Positions 35,097 to 43,200 of a stretch of 49,391 bases of DNA are shown here, piece by piece (position 1 is the first letter of the stretch; each line of letters starts with the position of its first letter). Source of the DNA: an uncultured Lachnospiraceae bacterium (GTDB lineage: Bacteria > Bacillota > Clostridia > Lachnospirales > Lachnospiraceae); NCBI GenBank assembly GCA_900316395.1, contig ONCT01000009.1, positions 1-49,391 on the forward strand. The letters run 5' to 3'. Position numbers and translations under genes: made by a program. The notes below the pieces were generated by a model that was not told the DNA's origin, made no database searches, and saw only the letters and a list, made by a program, of their open reading frames with translations.

Positions 35097-36111
35097 TTTG
35101 AATAACATTCTTGAAAATGCAAAATATGTAGCGATTCTTGGTCATATTAGACCTGACGGAGATTGCGTAGGCTCTTGCATGGGATTATATAATTATATTG
35201 AGGCTAATTATGAAGGTATTAAGAGTGATGTATATCTTAATCCGATTCCTGGTTGCTTTAGTATATTTGCAAATGCTAAGAAAATAGTTAATTACACTGG
35301 CTTTGATTTGCTAGAATCAATTGATGATTTCCCTAAATGTGTCCAGGGCTCCTACGTAAGAAAAGAGCCATATGATGTAGTTTTTGCACTAGATTGTAGT
35401 GATAAAAAAAGGCTTGGACCTGCATATCCTATTTTCAAGAATGCTAAGAAAACTATATGCATAGACCATCATATGAATTGTGATGGATTTGCTGATATAG
35501 ATTATATTATTCCTGACTATAGTTCCACATGTGAGCTTCTATTTGATATATTTGATTATGAGAAAATTGACAAAAATGTGGCTGAGTGTCTATATACTGG
35601 AATGGTAACTGATACTGGAGTATTCCAATATGACTGTACAGAGTCTCATACAATGGATGCTGCCGGCAAACTAATGGACAAGGGAATTGACTTCTCTTAT
35701 CTTATTGAGCATACATTTTATGAAAAGACCTATAATCAACAGAGAATACTTGGAGTTGCTCTTCAAAAATCTAAGCTTACATATAATAATAAGATAATAT
35801 ATTCTTATATTGAAGCAGATGAAATGGAAGAGTATAACGTCAATACCAAGGACTTCGAAGGCGTATGTGAGAAAATGCGTGAGACTAAGGGAGTAGGCGT
35901 AGCCTTCTTTATGTATCGTCAAAATGATGGTAAAATCAAAGGCTCTCTTCGTGGAACAGCAAATGTTGATTTATCAAGAGTGGCTGGTAATCTGAATGGC
36001 GGTGGTCATAAGAAGGCGGCTGGATTTACTCTTGGAAATATTAAGATGGAAGATGCTGTCGAAAAAGTTATTGAAGAAATAATCAAAGAATATGAAATCG
36101 GGAATAATTAA
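35089..36111 (+). CDS. nrnA: DHH-family bifunctional oligoribonuclease/pAp phosphatase NrnA
   Basis: A 340-residue DHH/DHHA1 phosphoesterase. It degrades very short RNAs and, in relatives, removes the 3' phosphate of pAp. Metal motifs: GHIRPDGDCVGS near the N-terminus, FALDCSD, and CIDHHMN, the DHH signature. The C-terminal DHHA1 domain has NGGGHKKAAGF. I choose ATG 35089 (MIDLNNILENAKYVAILGHI) with AAGGAGAA at 35076-35083. The longer frame from 35065 is not conserved. It overlaps rbfA by 8 bases and truB by 20, so the four genes to ribF are tightly coupled. Confidence 0.93.
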   Translation: MIDLNNILENAKYVAILGHIRPDGDCVGSCMGLYNYIEANYEGIKSDVYLNPIPGCFSIFANAKKIVNYTGFDLLESIDDFPKCVQGSYVRKEPYDVVFALDCSDKKRLGPAYPIFKNAKKTICIDHHMNCDGFADIDYIIPDYSSTCELLFDIFDYEKIDKNVAECLYTGMVTDTGVFQYDCTESHTMDAAGKLMDKGIDFSYLIEHTFYEKTYNQQRILGVALQKSKLTYNNKIIYSYIEADEMEEYNVNTKDFEGVCEKMRETKGVGVAFFMYRQNDGKIKGSLRGTANVDLSRVAGNLNGGGHKKAAGFTLGNIKMEDAVEKVIEEIIKEYEIGNN

Positions 36112-36997
36112 TGTATATAAAGAAGCAGGTTATACCAGCTTTGATGTGGTTGCAAAATTAAGAGGAATTCTTCATATTAAGAAAATAGGTCATACAGGCA
36201 CATTAGACCCAGATGCAGTTGGAGTCCTTCCTATATGTGTAGGCAAAGCCACAAAGGTATGCGATATGTTGACAAACACCAATAAAACCTATGTAGCAAC
36301 TTTGTTGATGGGTGTTTCAACGGATACATACGATGCTTCGGGGACTATTTTAGATGAAAAAGAAGTAAATGTTACTCCTGAAATGGTAGAAAATACCATA
36401 AAATCATTTATTGGAGAACAAGAGCAGATTCCACCCATGTATTCTGCAATTAAAGTAAATGGTAAGAAATTATATGAGCTTGCACGAGAAGGAAAAGTAA
36501 TTGAACGTAAGGCAAGAAGAATTAACATTTACAATATAGAAATAATTGATATTAATCTTCCAAGAGTGAAGATGAGAATAGATTGTTCTAAAGGTACTTA
36601 TATTAGAAGTCTATGTAATGATATTGGCGAGAAGTTAGGCTGTCATGGCTGCATGGAAAATCTCGTAAGAGAACGTGTTGGAAATTTTTCTATTGATAAC
36701 ACTATTATAATAGAAGAAATACAATCACTTATGAATGAAAACAGGGTTGAAGAAGTGGTATTACCTATCGATAGTGTCTTTTCTTCTTATCCAAAGATCA
36801 AAGTTAAGGCAAAATCCCAGAAAGCTTGTCTAAACGGCGCTAAGCTTAAATTCTCTGATTTAGTTGATGGATGTTACAACGAAAATTCTCAGCATAAACA
36901 CTATAGATTATACCTGGAAAATGGAGAATTTGTAGGGATTTATCAGAAAAAACAAAACAATTTAGTTATTGAGAAAATGTTCTATGAAAATATTTAA
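36092..36997 (+). CDS. truB: tRNA pseudouridine(55) synthase
   Basis: A 301-residue enzyme that makes pseudouridine 55 in the T loop of tRNAs. The N-terminal SGIINVYKEAGYTSFDVVAK and the catalytic motif GHTGTLDPDAVGVLPICVGK (Asp of LDP is the nucleophile) are clear, and the later RIDCSKGTYIRSLCNDIG is also diagnostic. A short PUA-like C-terminal region is present. ATG 36092 lies inside the end of nrnA, and the stop falls inside the start of ribF, so initiation is by coupling. Length is normal. Confidence 0.95.
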   Translation: MKSGIINVYKEAGYTSFDVVAKLRGILHIKKIGHTGTLDPDAVGVLPICVGKATKVCDMLTNTNKTYVATLLMGVSTDTYDASGTILDEKEVNVTPEMVENTIKSFIGEQEQIPPMYSAIKVNGKKLYELAREGKVIERKARRINIYNIEIIDINLPRVKMRIDCSKGTYIRSLCNDIGEKLGCHGCMENLVRERVGNFSIDNTIIIEEIQSLMNENRVEEVVLPIDSVFSSYPKIKVKAKSQKACLNGAKLKFSDLVDGCYNENSQHKHYRLYLENGEFVGIYQKKQNNLVIEKMFYENI

Positions 36998-37925
36998 CTC
37001 TTTAGAAGAATTCGATTTACAAGTGGATACAGCAATTACTATCGGGAAGTTCGATGGACTGCACAGAGGACATAAGAAGCTGTGTGGTAGTCTTTTTTCT
37101 TTAGAGCGAGAAGGCGTAAAGTCTCTTGCCATATCTTTTATTGATTCACCTAACAATGTAATTAACAATTCTGATTCAAAGCAAATTGTAACATTAGAAG
37201 AGAGGCGACTGCTTTTTAAGGAAAGCGGTATTAGTATTTTTATTGAGTGCCCTTTTGATGAAAACTTACGAAAAACGCTGCCAAGAGATTTTGTTTTACG
37301 ACTCATCAATGAACTCAATATGAAATACCTTGTTGTCGGAACTGATTTTAGATTTGGCTATGAAGGCCAGGGGGATGTCAGTCTCCTTAAGGAGCTGTCA
37401 GAGGAGCTTGGCTTTAAGCTTATTGTTATTGATAAATTGCAGGACGAGAACATAGATATTAGTTCTTCAAGAATAAGAGAAGAGATTCAAATGGGCCATA
37501 TAATTAAAGCCAATCAATTAATGGGCAGGAATTATTTCATATATGGCGAAGTGGTGTATGGAAGACAGATTGGAAGAAAGATTGATTTCCCAACAATTAA
37601 TATCATTCCATCAAAGAAAAAGCTGATTCCAGCCAATGGTGTATATATTACAGCCGTGCTTCTTGATGGAAAGCAATATAACGGAATAACTAATGTTGGG
37701 GTTAAGCCGACATTTGATGATGACAATACGTTAAGCATCGAGACACATATTCTTAATTTTGAAGCAAATGTATATGGTAAAGAAGTTAAGATTGTTTTTT
37801 TGAAGGAAATGAGAAAAGAAATAAAATTCGATTCTGCAGAGGCTTTAAAAGCCCAGTTAATCATTGATAAACAGCAGGGAATTAATTTTTTTACCAATGA
37901 ACATTATTACGAAAATGTTACATAA
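36984..37925 (+). CDS. ribF: Bifunctional riboflavin kinase / FAD synthetase
   Basis: A 313-residue enzyme that phosphorylates riboflavin to FMN and then adenylates it to FAD. The N-terminal nucleotidyltransferase domain has AITIGKFDGLHRGHKKL and ISSSRIREEIQMGHI. The C-terminal riboflavin kinase domain has GRQIGRKIDFPTINI and ITNVGVKPTFDDDNTLSIET. The start ATG 36984 is within truB and has no clear ribosome site, so it is probably coupled. A TTG 15 bases upstream is less likely. The rimP-to-ribF run ends here, before a promoter at 37931. Confidence 0.94.
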   Translation: MKIFNSLEEFDLQVDTAITIGKFDGLHRGHKKLCGSLFSLEREGVKSLAISFIDSPNNVINNSDSKQIVTLEERRLLFKESGISIFIECPFDENLRKTLPRDFVLRLINELNMKYLVVGTDFRFGYEGQGDVSLLKELSEELGFKLIVIDKLQDENIDISSSRIREEIQMGHIIKANQLMGRNYFIYGEVVYGRQIGRKIDFPTINIIPSKKKLIPANGVYITAVLLDGKQYNGITNVGVKPTFDDDNTLSIETHILNFEANVYGKEVKIVFLKEMRKEIKFDSAEALKAQLIIDKQQGINFFTNEHYYENVT

Positions 37926-37930
37926 TTATG

Positions 37931-37959
37931 TTGACAATGTGAAATTCTCTTGATATACT
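37931..37959 (+). promoter_or_regulatory. Strong promoter of the NlpC/P60 gene
   Basis: TTGACA (37931-37936) and TATACT (37954-37959) with exactly 17 bases between. No terminator is visible between ribF and this promoter. Confidence 0.8.
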
Positions 37960-38010
37960 CGTAATTACCCTTGTGGGCAGACGGAGTTTTGGAATATTTT
38001 TGGAGGGATT

Positions 38011-39033
38011 ATGAGGAAGAGGATTATTAGCGCAGTAGCGGTACTTGCATGTGGTGTGTTGATGGTAACCGGTTCTGTAATTGCTTACGAAAGTCAAGAA
38101 AATAAGAATGTTTTAACAGCTGGAGTCTTCGATTATACTTCGGTTGATAATGCTGATGAAGCCGCGATTTCAATGGCTAATTCAGGAGTTGTTGCTACTG
38201 CAACACGTAATACATATGGATTTAATAATATTGGAGTATCTACCGCAGAAGGTACTCTAAATGTTAGAGAGGAGCCGACAACAGAGTCTTCAATCGTTGG
38301 TGTTATGCCAGATGACGGTGCTTGTGAAGTAATTGACTCTAGTGGCGAATGGTATCATATTAAGTCTGGTGATGTTGAAGGATATTGCTTGGGAAGCTAT
38401 ATTGCAACTGGTGATGAAGCATTAGATATGGCTGATCAGGCTATTTCAACTAAGGCTACAGTTAATTGCGATTCCCTTACAGTTAGAGAAGAGCCTACTA
38501 CTGAGGCAAATGCTATTAGTTCTGTAACACAGGGCAAGAAAGTTGATGTTGTTGAAGAACTTGATGGCTGGGTAAAGGTTGTATCAGGTGATAAGGAAGG
38601 CTATATAAGTGCTGATTATGTTACAGTAGGTCTTGATATTCCAACAGCTGTAACAAAAGACCAGGCTTCTGCTAATGGTGGTGGAAGTGTTGTTTCTAAC
38701 GCTCTTCAATATGTGGGCGGAAGATATGTATGGGGTGGAGAATCCCTTAAGAGTGGTGTTGATTGTTCTGGTTTCACTATGAAAATATATGAGCAATATG
38801 GCGTATATCTACCACATTCTGCTGATGCGCAGATGGATATGGGTACAAGAGTTAATGGTTTAGCAGAAGCACAGCCAGGTGACTTGGTATTCTATGGTAG
38901 TGGCGGATACGCTTCTCACGTTGGAATCTATATGGGTGACGGACAGATTGTGCATGCATCATCTGCCAAAACAGGAATCAAGGTAAGTAGTGCGTCATAT
39001 CGTACTCCTATTGGAATTCGTAGATTTTTATAG
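38011..39033 (+). CDS. Secreted SH3b-SH3b-NlpC/P60 cell-wall endopeptidase
   Basis: A 340-residue exported wall hydrolase. It has a signal peptide (about 1-25), two bacterial SH3 domains (each with an LxVREEPTTE core, near 85 and 157) and a C-terminal NlpC/P60 domain. Catalytic Cys252 is in GVDCSGFTMK, His303 in ASHVGIYMG, and the third polar residue is His315 in IVHAS. Such enzymes cut stem peptides of peptidoglycan, often D-Glu-diaminopimelate bonds, and act in wall turnover or cell separation. It is monocistronic with an ideal promoter and TGGAGGG ribosome site, so probably abundant. Its exact bond specificity is not visible. Confidence 0.92.
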   Translation: MRKRIISAVAVLACGVLMVTGSVIAYESQENKNVLTAGVFDYTSVDNADEAAISMANSGVVATATRNTYGFNNIGVSTAEGTLNVREEPTTESSIVGVMPDDGACEVIDSSGEWYHIKSGDVEGYCLGSYIATGDEALDMADQAISTKATVNCDSLTVREEPTTEANAISSVTQGKKVDVVEELDGWVKVVSGDKEGYISADYVTVGLDIPTAVTKDQASANGGGSVVSNALQYVGGRYVWGGESLKSGVDCSGFTMKIYEQYGVYLPHSADAQMDMGTRVNGLAEAQPGDLVFYGSGGYASHVGIYMGDGQIVHASSAKTGIKVSSASYRTPIGIRRFL

Positions 39034-39046
39034 TATTGATTAATAC

Positions 39047-39099
39047 ATTTTCAAAAGCTTTGCGCAGACATTCTTAATCGATCAAAGTTATTTGAAAAT
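39047..39099 (-). repeat. Hairpin repeat, copy 2 (inverted)
   Basis: Arms ATTTTCAAA/TTTGAAAAT (39047-39055 and 39091-39099) and CTTTG/CAAAG (39058-39062 and 39083-39087). Read on the minus strand the loop and arms align with copy 1 at 4975-5030 over the full length, matching roughly three quarters of positions. It lies after the NlpC/P60 gene and before rpsO. Confidence 0.7.
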
Positions 39100-39103
39100 A
39101 TTA

Positions 39104-39241
39104 TATAATTTACTTTACATGCCAAGGCATGTATGGTACTATATTTCCCGGTGCGAATTGCGCCGCAACCTTTATTCGGTATTTGGAAGACTCCGACATT
39201 TTACTGGATTTAGGCTACAAGAATACAAGGAGGATAATTTC
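39104..39241 (+). promoter_or_regulatory. rpsO leader region with stem-loop
   Basis: A TATAAT at 39104-39109 may be the -10 of the rpsO promoter, but no good -35 is seen. The leader then holds a hairpin CGGTGC/GCGCCG (39149-39154 and 39160-39165) and a possible CGG/CCG pairing further on. S15 commonly represses its own leader; whether this fold does so cannot be judged by eye. The frame open through this leader is not coding in my view. Confidence 0.5.
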
Positions 39242-39508
39242 ATGATTACAAATGAAAAGAAGCAAGCTATTATTGAAAAGTACGCTACAAAACCAGGTGA
39301 CACAGGCTCTCCTGAGGTTCAGGTTGCTGTTCTAACAGCAAGAATCCAAGAGCTTACAGAACATCTAAAGGAGCATCCAAAGGATCACCATTCTAGACGT
39401 GGACTTCTTAAGATGGTTGGTAAGAGACGTAATCTATTAGGTTATCTTAAGGAAAAGGATATTGAGAGATATCGTTCTTTGATTGACCGTTTAGGCTTGA
39501 GAAAGTAG
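39242..39508 (+). CDS. rpsO: 30S ribosomal protein S15
   Basis: An 88-residue S15 starting at ATG 39242 ([20 protein letters not shown]), with AAGGAGG just upstream. The upstream in-frame extension to 39092 has no ribosome site and reads through the structured leader, so I exclude it. Family motifs are [36 protein letters not shown] and [14 protein letters not shown]15 binds 16S rRNA early in assembly. A terminator separates it from pnp, the usual neighbour. Confidence 0.97.
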   Translation: MITNEKKQAIIEKYATKPGDTGSPEVQVAVLTARIQELTEHLKEHPKDHHSRRGLLKMVGKRRNLLGYLKEKDIERYRSLIDRLGLRK

Positions 39509-39518
39509 TAAGATAAAT

Positions 39519-39544
39519 AGAGCGGAGTCGTCCGCTCTTTTTTT
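39519..39544 (+). terminator. Intrinsic terminator after rpsO
   Basis: The stem AGAGCGGA/TCCGCTCT with loop GTCG is followed by a T run. Transcription into pnp would need partial read-through, because no promoter is seen in the 20 bases left. Confidence 0.9.
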
Positions 39545-39565
39545 GCATTTTTAAGGAGGAACATA

Positions 39566-41647
39566 ATGAAGACTTACACAATGGAGCTCGCCGGTAGGAC
39601 ACTTCGTGTTGATATCGACAGAGTCGCAAAACAAGCAAATGGTGCTGCGTTTATACAGTATGGTGATACAACAGTTTTATCAACTGCAACAGCATCAGAT
39701 AAACCTAGAGAAGGAATTGATTTCTTCCCTTTGAGCGTTGAATTTGAAGAAAAACAATACTCAGTAGGAAAAATCCCTGGTGGTTTCAATAAGAGAGAGG
39801 GTAAAGCATCTGAAAATTCAGTTCTTACAGCTCGTGTTATTGATAGACCAATGAGACCTTTATTCCCTAAGGACTATCGTAATGATGTAACACTCAACAA
39901 TCTTGTACTTAGTGTTGATCCAGAATGTCGTCCAGAGCTTGTAGCTATGCTTGGTACAACAATTGCTACATCAATATCTGATATTCCATTTGACGGACCT
40001 TGTGCTATGACACAGGTTGGTATGATTGATGGTGAGTTCGTAATTAACCCATCTCAGAGCCAGTGGGCTGAAGGAGACTTGAAGCTTACTGTTGCATCAA
40101 CTGCCGAGAAGGTAATAATGATTGAGGCAGGAGCTAATGAGATTCAAGATGATAAGATGATTGAAGCTATCTATAAGGCTCATGATGTTAATCAGACAAT
40201 TATTGAATTCATTAACAAGATGGTTGCTGAGGTTGGTAAACCTAAGCATTCATATACAAGCTGCGCTATTCCAGAGGAAATGTTCGCTAAGATGAAGGAG
40301 ATTGTTACTCCTGAAGAAATGGAAGAAGCAGTATTCACTGATGAGAAGAGCGTCAGAGATGAGAATATTAAGAACATTACTGAGAAGTTTGAGGAAGAGT
40401 TCGCTGATAACGAGGAGTGGCTTGAAGTTCTTGGAGAAGCAATCTATCAGTATCAGAAGAAGACTGTTCGTAAGATGATTCTTAAGGACCACAAGCGTCC
40501 AGATGGCAGAAAGATTGACGAGATTCGTCCACTTTCTGCAGAGGTTGACCTAATTCCAAGAGTTCATGGTAGTGCAATGTTTACTCGTGGACAGACACAG
40601 ATATGCGATATTGTTACTCTTGCACCTCTTTCAGAGGTTCAGAGAATTGATGGTCTTGATGAAAATGTTGTTAATAAGAGATATATGCATCATTACAACT
40701 TCCCATCATATTCAGTAGGAGAGACTAAGCCTTCTCGTGGACCAGGAAGAAGAGAGATTGGTCATGGTGCTTTAGCTGAGAGAGCACTAATTCCAGTGCT
40801 TCCTTCACCAGAAGAGTTCCCTTATGCTATTCGTGCAGTGTCTGAGACATTTGAGTCTAATGGTTCTACATCAATGGCTTCTACTTGTGCATCATGTATG
40901 TCACTTATGGCCGCTGGTGTACCAATTAAGAAGATGGTTGCAGGTATTTCTTGTGGTCTTGTAACTGGAGATACAGATGATGATTACCTAGTACTTACTG
41001 ATATTCAGGGGCTTGAGGACTTCTTTGGCGATATGGACTTCAAGGTTACAGGTACTAAGGATGGTATTACAGCTATTCAGATGGATATTAAGATTCATGG
41101 TCTTACTCGTCCAATCGTAGAAGAGGCAATTAGAAGAACAAGAGAAGCAAGATTCTTCATTATGGATACATGTATGAGTCCTGCTATTTCTAAGCCAAGA
41201 GAAAGCGTTAATGAATATGCACCTAAGATTATCCAGATTTCAATCGACCCTGAGAAGATTGGAGATGTTGTAGGTCAACGTGGTAAGACTATCAACGAGA
41301 TTATCGAGCGTACAGGTGTTAAGATTGATATTACTGATGAAGGTAACGTATCAATCTGTGGTAACGACGCTAAGATGATGGACGAAGCTCTTAATATGAT
41401 CAAGATTATTACTACAGATTTTGAGCAGGGACAGATTTTCGAAGGAAAGGTTGTGTCAATTAAAGACTTTGGCGCATTCTTAGAATTTGCTCCTGGTAAA
41501 GAGGGTATGGTACATATCTCTAAGATTGCCAAGGAAAGAATTAATCATGTTGAGGATGTTCTTACACTTGGAGATCGTGTTAAGGTTGTATGTCTTGGAA
41601 AAGATAAGATGGGTCGTATTAGCTTTAGTATAAAGGATGCTAAGTAA
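39566..41647 (+). CDS. pnp: Polyribonucleotide nucleotidyltransferase (PNPase)
   Basis: A 693-residue 3'-to-5' phosphorolytic exoribonuclease. First RNase PH domain (1-about 215), a helical linker, the second catalytic RNase PH domain with KRPDGRKIDEIRPLSAEVDL, HGSAMFTRGQTQ and the active-site Asp cluster near QMDIKIHGL, then KH (GDVVGQRGKTINEIIERTGV) and S1 (GQIFEGKVVSIKDFGAFLEF) domains at the C-terminus. It degrades mRNA and adds heteropolymeric tails. An AAGGAGGAA ribosome site is placed well. Length is standard. Confidence 0.97.
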   Translation: MKTYTMELAGRTLRVDIDRVAKQANGAAFIQYGDTTVLSTATASDKPREGIDFFPLSVEFEEKQYSVGKIPGGFNKREGKASENSVLTARVIDRPMRPLFPKDYRNDVTLNNLVLSVDPECRPELVAMLGTTIATSISDIPFDGPCAMTQVGMIDGEFVINPSQSQWAEGDLKLTVASTAEKVIMIEAGANEIQDDKMIEAIYKAHDVNQTIIEFINKMVAEVGKPKHSYTSCAIPEEMFAKMKEIVTPEEMEEAVFTDEKSVRDENIKNITEKFEEEFADNEEWLEVLGEAIYQYQKKTVRKMILKDHKRPDGRKIDEIRPLSAEVDLIPRVHGSAMFTRGQTQICDIVTLAPLSEVQRIDGLDENVVNKRYMHHYNFPSYSVGETKPSRGPGRREIGHGALAERALIPVLPSPEEFPYAIRAVSETFESNGSTSMASTCASCMSLMAAGVPIKKMVAGISCGLVTGDTDDDYLVLTDIQGLEDFFGDMDFKVTGTKDGITAIQMDIKIHGLTRPIVEEAIRRTREARFFIMDTCMSPAISKPRESVNEYAPKIIQISIDPEKIGDVVGQRGKTINEIIERTGVKIDITDEGNVSICGNDAKMMDEALNMIKIITTDFEQGQIFEGKVVSIKDFGAFLEFAPGKEGMVHISKIAKERINHVEDVLTLGDRVKVVCLGKDKMGRISFSIKDAK

Positions 41648-41682
41648 TAGTACTGTACTAATAATATTATATTGATTATTTG

Positions 41683-41729
41683 AAATCCTTTGCTTGGCTA
41701 TTTATGTCAGGCAAAGGATTTTGAGAATG
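41683..41729 (+). repeat. Hairpin repeat, copy 3, likely pnp terminator
   Basis: AAATCCTTTGC pairs with GCAAAGGATTT (41683-41693 and 41711-41721). The loop TTGGCTATTTATGTCAG matches the copy 1 loop in its ends (TTGRCTA and ATGTC). The right arm continues TTTTGAGAATG as in copy 1. It probably ends pnp transcription. Confidence 0.65.
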
Positions 41730-41760
41730 TTAGAAAATATACTTAATATAGTAGTAAATT

Positions 41761-41819
41761 AATACAAACCACAAAATGTTGTATTTTGCTCTTGAAATAA
41801 CACTACAATTTGTTATAAT
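41761..41819 (+). promoter_or_regulatory. scpA promoter with upstream inverted repeat
   Basis: TTGAAA (41792-41797) and TATAAT (41814-41819), 16 bases apart. Just upstream, AATACAA (41761-41767) and TTGTATT (41779-41785) form an operator-like inverted repeat with an 11-base centre. Confidence 0.55.
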
Positions 41820-41848
41820 AACAAAGGTGTATTTTTAGGAGATGTTAT

Positions 41849-42598
41849 ATGGATTTGAATTTTAAACTACAACAATTTGAAGGACCACTTGATTTATTGC
41901 TACATCTTATTGAGAAAAATAAGATAGATATCTATGATATTCCTATTGTTGAGATAACTGCTCAATACATGGAATACATTAGAGCCATGAGAGAAGCGAA
42001 TCTTGATATTATGAGTGAATTCCTTGTAATGGCAGCAACCTTGCTTAGAATTAAGTCTAAGATGCTACTTCCTGTTGAGGACAATGAGGAGGACGAAGAG
42101 GAAGACCCTAGAGCAGAGCTAGTTAAGCAGCTTCTCGAATACAAGATGTACAAATATATGTCTTACGAGCTTAGAGACAGACAGGTTGATGCGAATAACA
42201 TTATGTTCAAGGTTCCAACAATTCCTGATGAAGTATCTAAGTATGAGACTCCTGTAGATGTTGAAGAATTAATGAGCGATATTACCTTAAGTAAGCTTAA
42301 TTCGATTTTTAATTCTGTTATAAAAAGACAAAAAAACAGGGTTGACCCTGTTAGATCAACATTTGGTAAGATTGAGAAAGAAGAAGTTTCTCTTGAAGAT
42401 AAGATGAATTATATGCTAGAATTTGCTAGGAATCATCGTAATTTCAGCTTTAGACAGCTCTTAGAGGGTGGAAGAAGCAAGATGGATACTATCGTTACGT
42501 TCCTTGTTATCCTAGAGATGATGAAAGCAGGACAAATATTTATTGTTCAGGAACATACTTTTGATGATATAATTATTGAGTCTAAAATGGTTGCATAG
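41849..42598 (+). CDS. scpA: Segregation and condensation protein ScpA
   Basis: A 249-residue kleisin that links the heads of SMC and, with ScpB, forms the bacterial condensin for chromosome segregation. The N-terminal SMC-neck-binding helices read LQQFEGPLDLLLHLIEKNKI and DIPIVEITAQYMEYI, followed by LVMAATLLRIKSKMLLP, all characteristic. An acidic linker follows and the C-terminal winged helix begins at about residue 180 (FSFRQLLEGGRSKMDTIVTF). It has its own promoter; scpB follows after 14 bases. Confidence 0.95.
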   Translation: MDLNFKLQQFEGPLDLLLHLIEKNKIDIYDIPIVEITAQYMEYIRAMREANLDIMSEFLVMAATLLRIKSKMLLPVEDNEEDEEEDPRAELVKQLLEYKMYKYMSYELRDRQVDANNIMFKVPTIPDEVSKYETPVDVEELMSDITLSKLNSIFNSVIKRQKNRVDPVRSTFGKIEKEEVSLEDKMNYMLEFARNHRNFSFRQLLEGGRSKMDTIVTFLVILEMMKAGQIFIVQEHTFDDIIIESKMVA

Positions 42599-42612
42599 GA
42601 GATTAAATTACG

Positions 42613-43182
42613 ATGGATAATAATGAGATGGAGGCTATTATTGAGGGCATTCTTTTTACAATGGGTGATTCTGTAGAGCCATCTAAGATTGCCAAAGCCT
42701 TAGAGGTTGAGACAAAAGAGGTTGTTGAATGTCTTGATTTAATGATGCAAAAGTATGAGGAGGAGAATAGAGGTATTAGGCTAATGAAGCTTGATGATTC
42801 ATATCAGATGTGCACTTCTCCTAATATTTATGAGTATCTTATTAAAATTGCCAAGCAGCCTAAGAAGTATGTGCTTACCGATGTGTTGCTTGAGACACTA
42901 TCAATTATCGCATACAAACAACCTGTAACAAAATCAGAAATTGAGAAAATTAGGGGTGTTTCATGTGGACACTCTGTTAATAAATTAGTAGAATATAATC
43001 TTGTAACGGAGCTGGGAAGACTTGATGCACCAGGTCGTCCTATGCTTTTTGGTACAACAGAAGACTTTCTTCGTTCATTTGGAGTATCTTCTATTGACGA
43101 ATTGCCTGAGCTTAATGTGGTTCAGATGGAGGAATTCCGTCAAGAAGCGGAGAAAGAAGCAAAGATTGCTCTTGATATATAA
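42613..43182 (+). CDS. scpB: Segregation and condensation protein ScpB
   Basis: A 189-residue partner of ScpA made of two winged-helix domains. Features include AIIEGILFTMGDSVEPSKIA at the N-terminus, EENRGIRLMKLDDSYQM, and the second-domain core ETLSIIAYKQPVTKSEIEKI then GRPMLFGTTEDFLRSFG. It dimerises and stabilises the SMC-ScpA complex. It is co-transcribed with scpA; the decarboxylase locus begins 18 bases after its stop, so the two functions may share a message even though they are unrelated. Confidence 0.95.
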   Translation: MDNNEMEAIIEGILFTMGDSVEPSKIAKALEVETKEVVECLDLMMQKYEEENRGIRLMKLDDSYQMCTSPNIYEYLIKIAKQPKKYVLTDVLLETLSIIAYKQPVTKSEIEKIRGVSCGHSVNKLVEYNLVTELGRLDAPGRPMLFGTTEDFLRSFGVSSIDELPELNVVQMEEFRQEAEKEAKIALDI

Positions 43183-43200
43183 AGTAGTTGGAGGAAACCT

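Noticed and set aside
39092..39241. N-terminal extension of rpsO
   Set aside because: It has no ribosome site and covers the structured leader. S15 begins at 39242 with AAGGAGG.
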